Source of the DNA: an uncultured Lachnospiraceae bacterium
Lineage (GTDB): Bacteria; Bacillota; Clostridia; Lachnospirales; Lachnospiraceae
Length of the DNA: 15,883 nucleotides
Direction of reading: 5' to 3'
Assembly (NCBI GenBank): GCA_910584585.1
Contig: CAJUBP010000062.1
Span: forward strand, 1 to 15,883
The notes under the pieces: model-generated
Databases searched by the model: none
The model's input: the letters and a program-made list of their open reading frames with translations, nothing else
What the model was told of the DNA's origin: nothing
In this document: positions 13,880 through 15,883 of the stretch, in pieces
How positions within the stretch are numbered: the first letter of the stretch is position 1
Layout of the letters: each line of letters begins with the position of its first letter
Translations under genes and position numbers: made by a program

Positions 13880-15274
13880 ATGATGCCGGAGCATTATCTG
13901 AAATTATTCGAAAATAAGTTATTCCGGGAGATAATGGATAATATTGATGACGCGGTATTGATTATTGACAAAGAACTGAATGTGGTCTTTGTCAATTCCT
14001 CTTATGAGCAGATGTTCCATCTGGAAGAGAAAGGGCTGATTGGCAAAAAGCTTGCGCCCATTGATGAAAATGTAAATGCTGCCAAGGTTGTAAAGACCGG
14101 AGAACCGGTGATTCATGCGCAGGAGTTCTTAAAAGCGGCGAATATGGATTCGATCGGGGAATCTTTTCCGCTGAAATATCATGGAGAGATTGTGGGAGGG
14201 ATTTCCGTTTTTAATAATGTATTGAAATATTCCAAGCTGCTGTCCCGGCTGAAGCGTTCGGAGGAGATGAATAAATATCTGCAGGAGCAGCTGAGCGATT
14301 TGGCGGGGATGCAGCATTCCCAGGAGTTTATCACTGTGCATCCCCATATGAAGCAGGTGCTTGGGCTGGCGGTGAAGGTGGCCAGGTCGGAAGCGACGGT
14401 TATGATCCGCGGGGAGAGCGGAACCGGCAAAGAAGTCATGGCGAAGATTATCCACGATAACAGCCCTCGCCGGGACGGGCCTTTTGTAAAGGTAAATTGC
14501 GCGGCGATTCCGGATAATTTGTTGGAAAGTGAATTGTTCGGCTATGCAGGCGGGGCCTTTACAGGGGCCAAGAAAGAGGGAAAAGCAGGCAAATTTGAGA
14601 TGGCCCAGGGGGGAACGATTTTTCTGGATGAAATCGGAGACATGGATGTTAACATGCAGGTCAAAATTCTGCGGGTTATTCAGGAACGGGAGGTAGAGCG
14701 GATTGGCAGCAACCGGGTCATTTCCTTAGATGTCAGGATCGTGGCGGCGACGAACCAGAATCTGGAAGAGCTGATCCAGTCTGGCAGGTTCCGTCAGGAT
14801 CTTTATTATCGTCTGAATGTGATTGAACTGGACATTCTGCCGCTCAGAGAACGGCGGGAGGACATTTCCCTTCTGGTGCATGTGCTGATGCAGAAAATGT
14901 CAGGGGAGGATTTGGATGTGACCCCAGAAGCTATGAATATCCTCTATCAATACGACTGGCCGGGGAATGTGCGGGAACTGCAGAATGTGGTGGAACATGC
15001 CTGTATTCTTAGAAGCAGCAACATTATCACTACCCATGAACTGCCGGTTTATATGCGGCCGGATATCCGGCGGGAGGATACGGCGGAGGAAAAACCCGGG
15101 AATTATGATTTAAAGGAAATGACCGAGAATCTGGAGCGGAACCTGATTTATGAGGTTCTCCGGAAGTTTTCCAATAAATCAGAAGCTATTAAGAAACTGG
15201 GGATTTCCCGGAGTTCTTTTTATGAGAAGATAAAGAAGTATCAAATTGATATTGAGGGGATGGAAATTGAGTGA
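13880..15274 (+). CDS. PAS-containing sigma-54-dependent transcriptional activator
   Basis: A 464-aa bacterial enhancer-binding protein that remodels sigma-54 RNA polymerase. Domains: an N-terminal PAS sensor (about 12-112, IMDNIDDAVLIIDKELNVVF), a short coiled linker, a central AAA+ domain (about 150-380) and a C-terminal Fis-type helix-turn-helix (about 430-455, EAIKKLGISRSSFYEKI). AAA+ motifs are intact: Walker A GESGTGKE (178-185), the sigma-54 contact loop GAFTGA (225-230), Walker B GGTIFLDE (244-251), an Arg-finger region RFRQDLYYRLNV and WPGNVREL. There is no phospho-receiver domain, so a small-molecule ligand sensed by PAS is likely. An ATG at 13811 would add 23 residues but overlaps the gene's own promoter, so I start at 13880, with GGGAG 10 nt upstream; 13883 is also possible. 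The likely targets are the two sigma-54 promoters upstream of the SDR and DUF1097 genes. Confidence 0.95.
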   Translation: MMPEHYLKLFENKLFREIMDNIDDAVLIIDKELNVVFVNSSYEQMFHLEEKGLIGKKLAPIDENVNAAKVVKTGEPVIHAQEFLKAANMDSIGESFPLKYHGEIVGGISVFNNVLKYSKLLSRLKRSEEMNKYLQEQLSDLAGMQHSQEFITVHPHMKQVLGLAVKVARSEATVMIRGESGTGKEVMAKIIHDNSPRRDGPFVKVNCAAIPDNLLESELFGYAGGAFTGAKKEGKAGKFEMAQGGTIFLDEIGDMDVNMQVKILRVIQEREVERIGSNRVISLDVRIVAATNQNLEELIQSGRFRQDLYYRLNVIELDILPLRERREDISLLVHVLMQKMSGEDLDVTPEAMNILYQYDWPGNVRELQNVVEHACILRSSNIITTHELPVYMRPDIRREDTAEEKPGNYDLKEMTENLERNLIYEVLRKFSNKSEAIKKLGISRSSFYEKIKKYQIDIEGMEIE

Positions 15275-15319
15275 GGGGGGAGCAGTAAACATATTGGCAA
15301 ATTTTTTATCTTTGTGCAG

Positions 15320-15348
15320 TTGATTTTCAGATTTAGAAATGTTATATT
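15320..15348 (+). promoter_or_regulatory. Sigma-A promoter of the antitoxin RNA
   Basis: TTGATT (15320-15325), 17-bp spacer, TATATT (15343-15348). Initiation is expected near 15355. The stretch 15275-15319 after the activator gene shows no clear terminator. Confidence 0.65.
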
Positions 15349-15354
15349 ATAGAA

Positions 15355-15465
15355 AAGGAGCAGCCGCCCATATCATGCCCTGTGGGTGCAAAGTGGTTAG
15401 TCTCCCAGGATAGTTAAATAAGCCTACTTAGACCTGCTAAGTATAAGGTAGGCTTGTTTATTTTC
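15355..15465 (+). ncRNA. Putative antisense antitoxin RNA of a type I module
   Basis: A predicted RNA of about 110 nt runs from the promoter at 15320 to the terminator hairpin at 15420-15455 and its T-rich tail. It converges on the toxin mRNA and overlaps its 3' end, as in txpA/ratA and par/fst-type loci. Nucleotides 15400-15406 (GTCTCCC) can pair with the toxin ribosome site (GGGAGGT) through seven pairs including two G-U. The surrounding 18 nt (15389-15406) nearly duplicate the toxin leader's own anti-SD arm. Existence is inferred from the promoter, terminator and context. Confidence 0.6.
15420..15455. terminator. Shared bidirectional terminator of the toxin-antitoxin pair
   Basis: AAGCCTAC (15420-15427) pairs with GTAGGCTT (15448-15455); an internal hairpin ACTTAG-ACCTG-CTAAGT (15426-15442) overlaps it. 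The plus strand is followed by GTTTATTTTC, ending the antitoxin RNA. The minus strand is followed by ATTTAAC, ending the toxin mRNA just after its stop. Confidence 0.75.
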
Positions 15466-15556
15466 GCTTGTTGTTCCTATTATCCAAATAGGCAAGCAAT
15501 GCAATGAGAAACGACCCGCCAAAAAACAACAGGCTTAAAACTTCGTATGTACTCAT
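15458..15556 (-). CDS. Holin-like type I toxin, 32 aa
   Basis: A 32-codon gene. The peptide begins MSTYEVLSLLFFGG, continues with a single hydrophobic helix (VLSLLFFGGSFLIALLAYL, about 6-24) and ends in a basic tail (DNRNNKRK). This is the pattern of the putative holin-like toxin/TxpA-BsrG/Fst class, which insert in and damage the cell membrane when not repressed. GGGAGGTGAT provides a strong ribosome site before the ATG. The gene has its own promoter (15627-15655), an SD-masking leader hairpin and a converging antisense RNA, making a complete type I module. It is short enough for automatic gene callers to miss. Family recognition is by pattern; toxicity is inferred. Confidence 0.85.
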   Translation of the reverse strand: MSTYEVLSLLFFGGSFLIALLAYLDNRNNKRK

Positions 15557-15564
15557 ATACATCA

Positions 15565-15596
15565 CCTCCCTTCTCTTCCGAGTGAGGGAGGCTCAC
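15565..15596 (-). promoter_or_regulatory. SD-sequestering hairpins in the toxin mRNA leader
   Basis: CCTCCCT (plus-strand 15565-15571) and AGGGAGG (15585-15591) are complementary, so in the toxin mRNA the ribosome site is buried in a 7-bp stem with a 13-nt loop. A competing hairpin, GTGAG/CTCAC (15582-15586/15592-15596), shares the upstream arm and would free the ribosome site. This looks like translational gating. Confidence 0.65.
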
Positions 15597-15626
15597 CACC
15601 TTGTAACACGACTGTTCCTGCGGAAA

Positions 15627-15655
15627 ATTATAATATACCTAAAGTTATCCGGCAA
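15627..15655 (-). promoter_or_regulatory. Sigma-A promoter of the toxin gene
   Basis: Read on the minus strand: TTGCCG (15655-15650), 17-bp spacer, TATAAT (15632-15627). Initiation is expected near 15620, giving a leader of about 64 nt. Confidence 0.75.
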
Positions 15656-15736
15656 TCGGTTTTTCAGCCCAAGTGCACTCCTGTATTTCCTGTGTATTGA
15701 AATGAATTTTTGTCCTGGAAATTGTAGATGAAAGTG

Positions 15737-15769
15737 CTTTCTGCGGTAAGGCAGAGAGTTTTTTATTTT
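15737..15769 (+). terminator. Intrinsic terminator with no gene assigned
   Basis: CTTTCTGC (15737-15744) pairs with GCAGAGAG (15751-15758) with one G-U pair and a 6-nt loop, followed by TTTTTTATTTT. On the plus strand it would end something transcribed from about 15600-15730, where I find no credible gene; a small RNA is possible. Confidence 0.65.
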
Positions 15770-15812
15770 ACAGTATTTTCCTGTTTTGCGCATTCAATAA
15801 ATAAAGACCTTA

Positions 15813-15868
15813 AAAGTTTCGTTCATTAAAATAAAACTTTCCCAATTTACCGGACTATAGAATAGTCC
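15813..15868. other. Two inverted repeats at the window edge
   Basis: AAAGTTT (15813-15819)/AAACTTT (15834-15840) and the tight hairpin GGACTAT-AGA-ATAGTCC (15852-15868). They probably belong to the upstream region of a gene beyond the window; no coding region is visible here. Confidence 0.4.
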
Positions 15869-15883
15869 TGCAAACTCGCCAAA

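Noticed and set aside
15504..15731. A 75-codon plus-strand frame across the toxin region
   Set aside because: It is antisense to the toxin and its promoter and has no ribosome site.

Overview
The window looks like chromosomal DNA of a gut-type Clostridia, most likely a Lachnospiraceae (Clostridium cluster XIVa) member. The basis is strong AAAGGAG-type ribosome sites, sigma-A promoters with 17-bp spacers, a PdaA-type peptidoglycan deacetylase, a two-gene heterodimeric ABC exporter, a lipoprotein-dependent sugar-type importer without its own ATPase, and a Gram-positive holin-like type I toxin. No rRNA, tRNA, CRISPR array, transposase or phage gene is visible.

Layout. (1) 1-2820: a Uma2/DUF820 nuclease-fold gene on the minus strand, then a PdaA-like deacetylase (probable TTG start) and a class I DAHP synthase on the plus strand. 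The synthase has its own promoter and a long hairpin leader. (2) 2821-3389: about 570 bp without a normal gene. It holds a compact promoter/29-codon ORF/terminator unit, several palindromes and one copy of a dispersed repeat. (3) 3390-7008: the two half-transporters of a heterodimeric ABC exporter with one degenerate and one canonical ATP site. (4) 7022-7178: a 55-bp tandem repeat and a 19-bp-stem hairpin. (5) 7198-10380 (minus strand): a solute-binding lipoprotein and two MalF/MalG-like permeases with an upstream sigma-A promoter. (6) 10837-15274: a phosphotriesterase-family metallohydrolase and a DUF1097-like membrane protein on the minus strand, diverging from an SDR dehydrogenase on the plus strand, followed by a PAS/AAA+/Fis sigma-54 activator. 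(7) 15275-15883: a type I toxin-antitoxin module and unassigned terminator/palindrome structures.

The most interesting part is region 6. The intergenic region between the DUF1097 gene and the SDR gene carries two back-to-back sigma-54 (-24/-12) promoters with exact GG-N10-GC spacing, one facing each operon. A palindrome between them could be the activator's enhancer. The activator gene lies just beyond the SDR gene and has its own sigma-A promoter. I infer a ligand-induced, sigma-54-controlled catabolic module (membrane protein + lactonase/amidohydrolase-type enzyme + NAD(P)-dependent dehydrogenase), possibly fed by the adjacent ABC importer. The substrate cannot be read from the sequence.

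The second notable item is a complete type I toxin-antitoxin locus at 15320-15655. It encodes a 32-aa holin-like toxin with its own promoter, an SD-sequestering hairpin, a converging antitoxin RNA with its own promoter, and a shared terminator hairpin. The antitoxin RNA carries a near-copy of the toxin leader's anti-SD arm. All calls were made by eye from the sequence; no database search was run.
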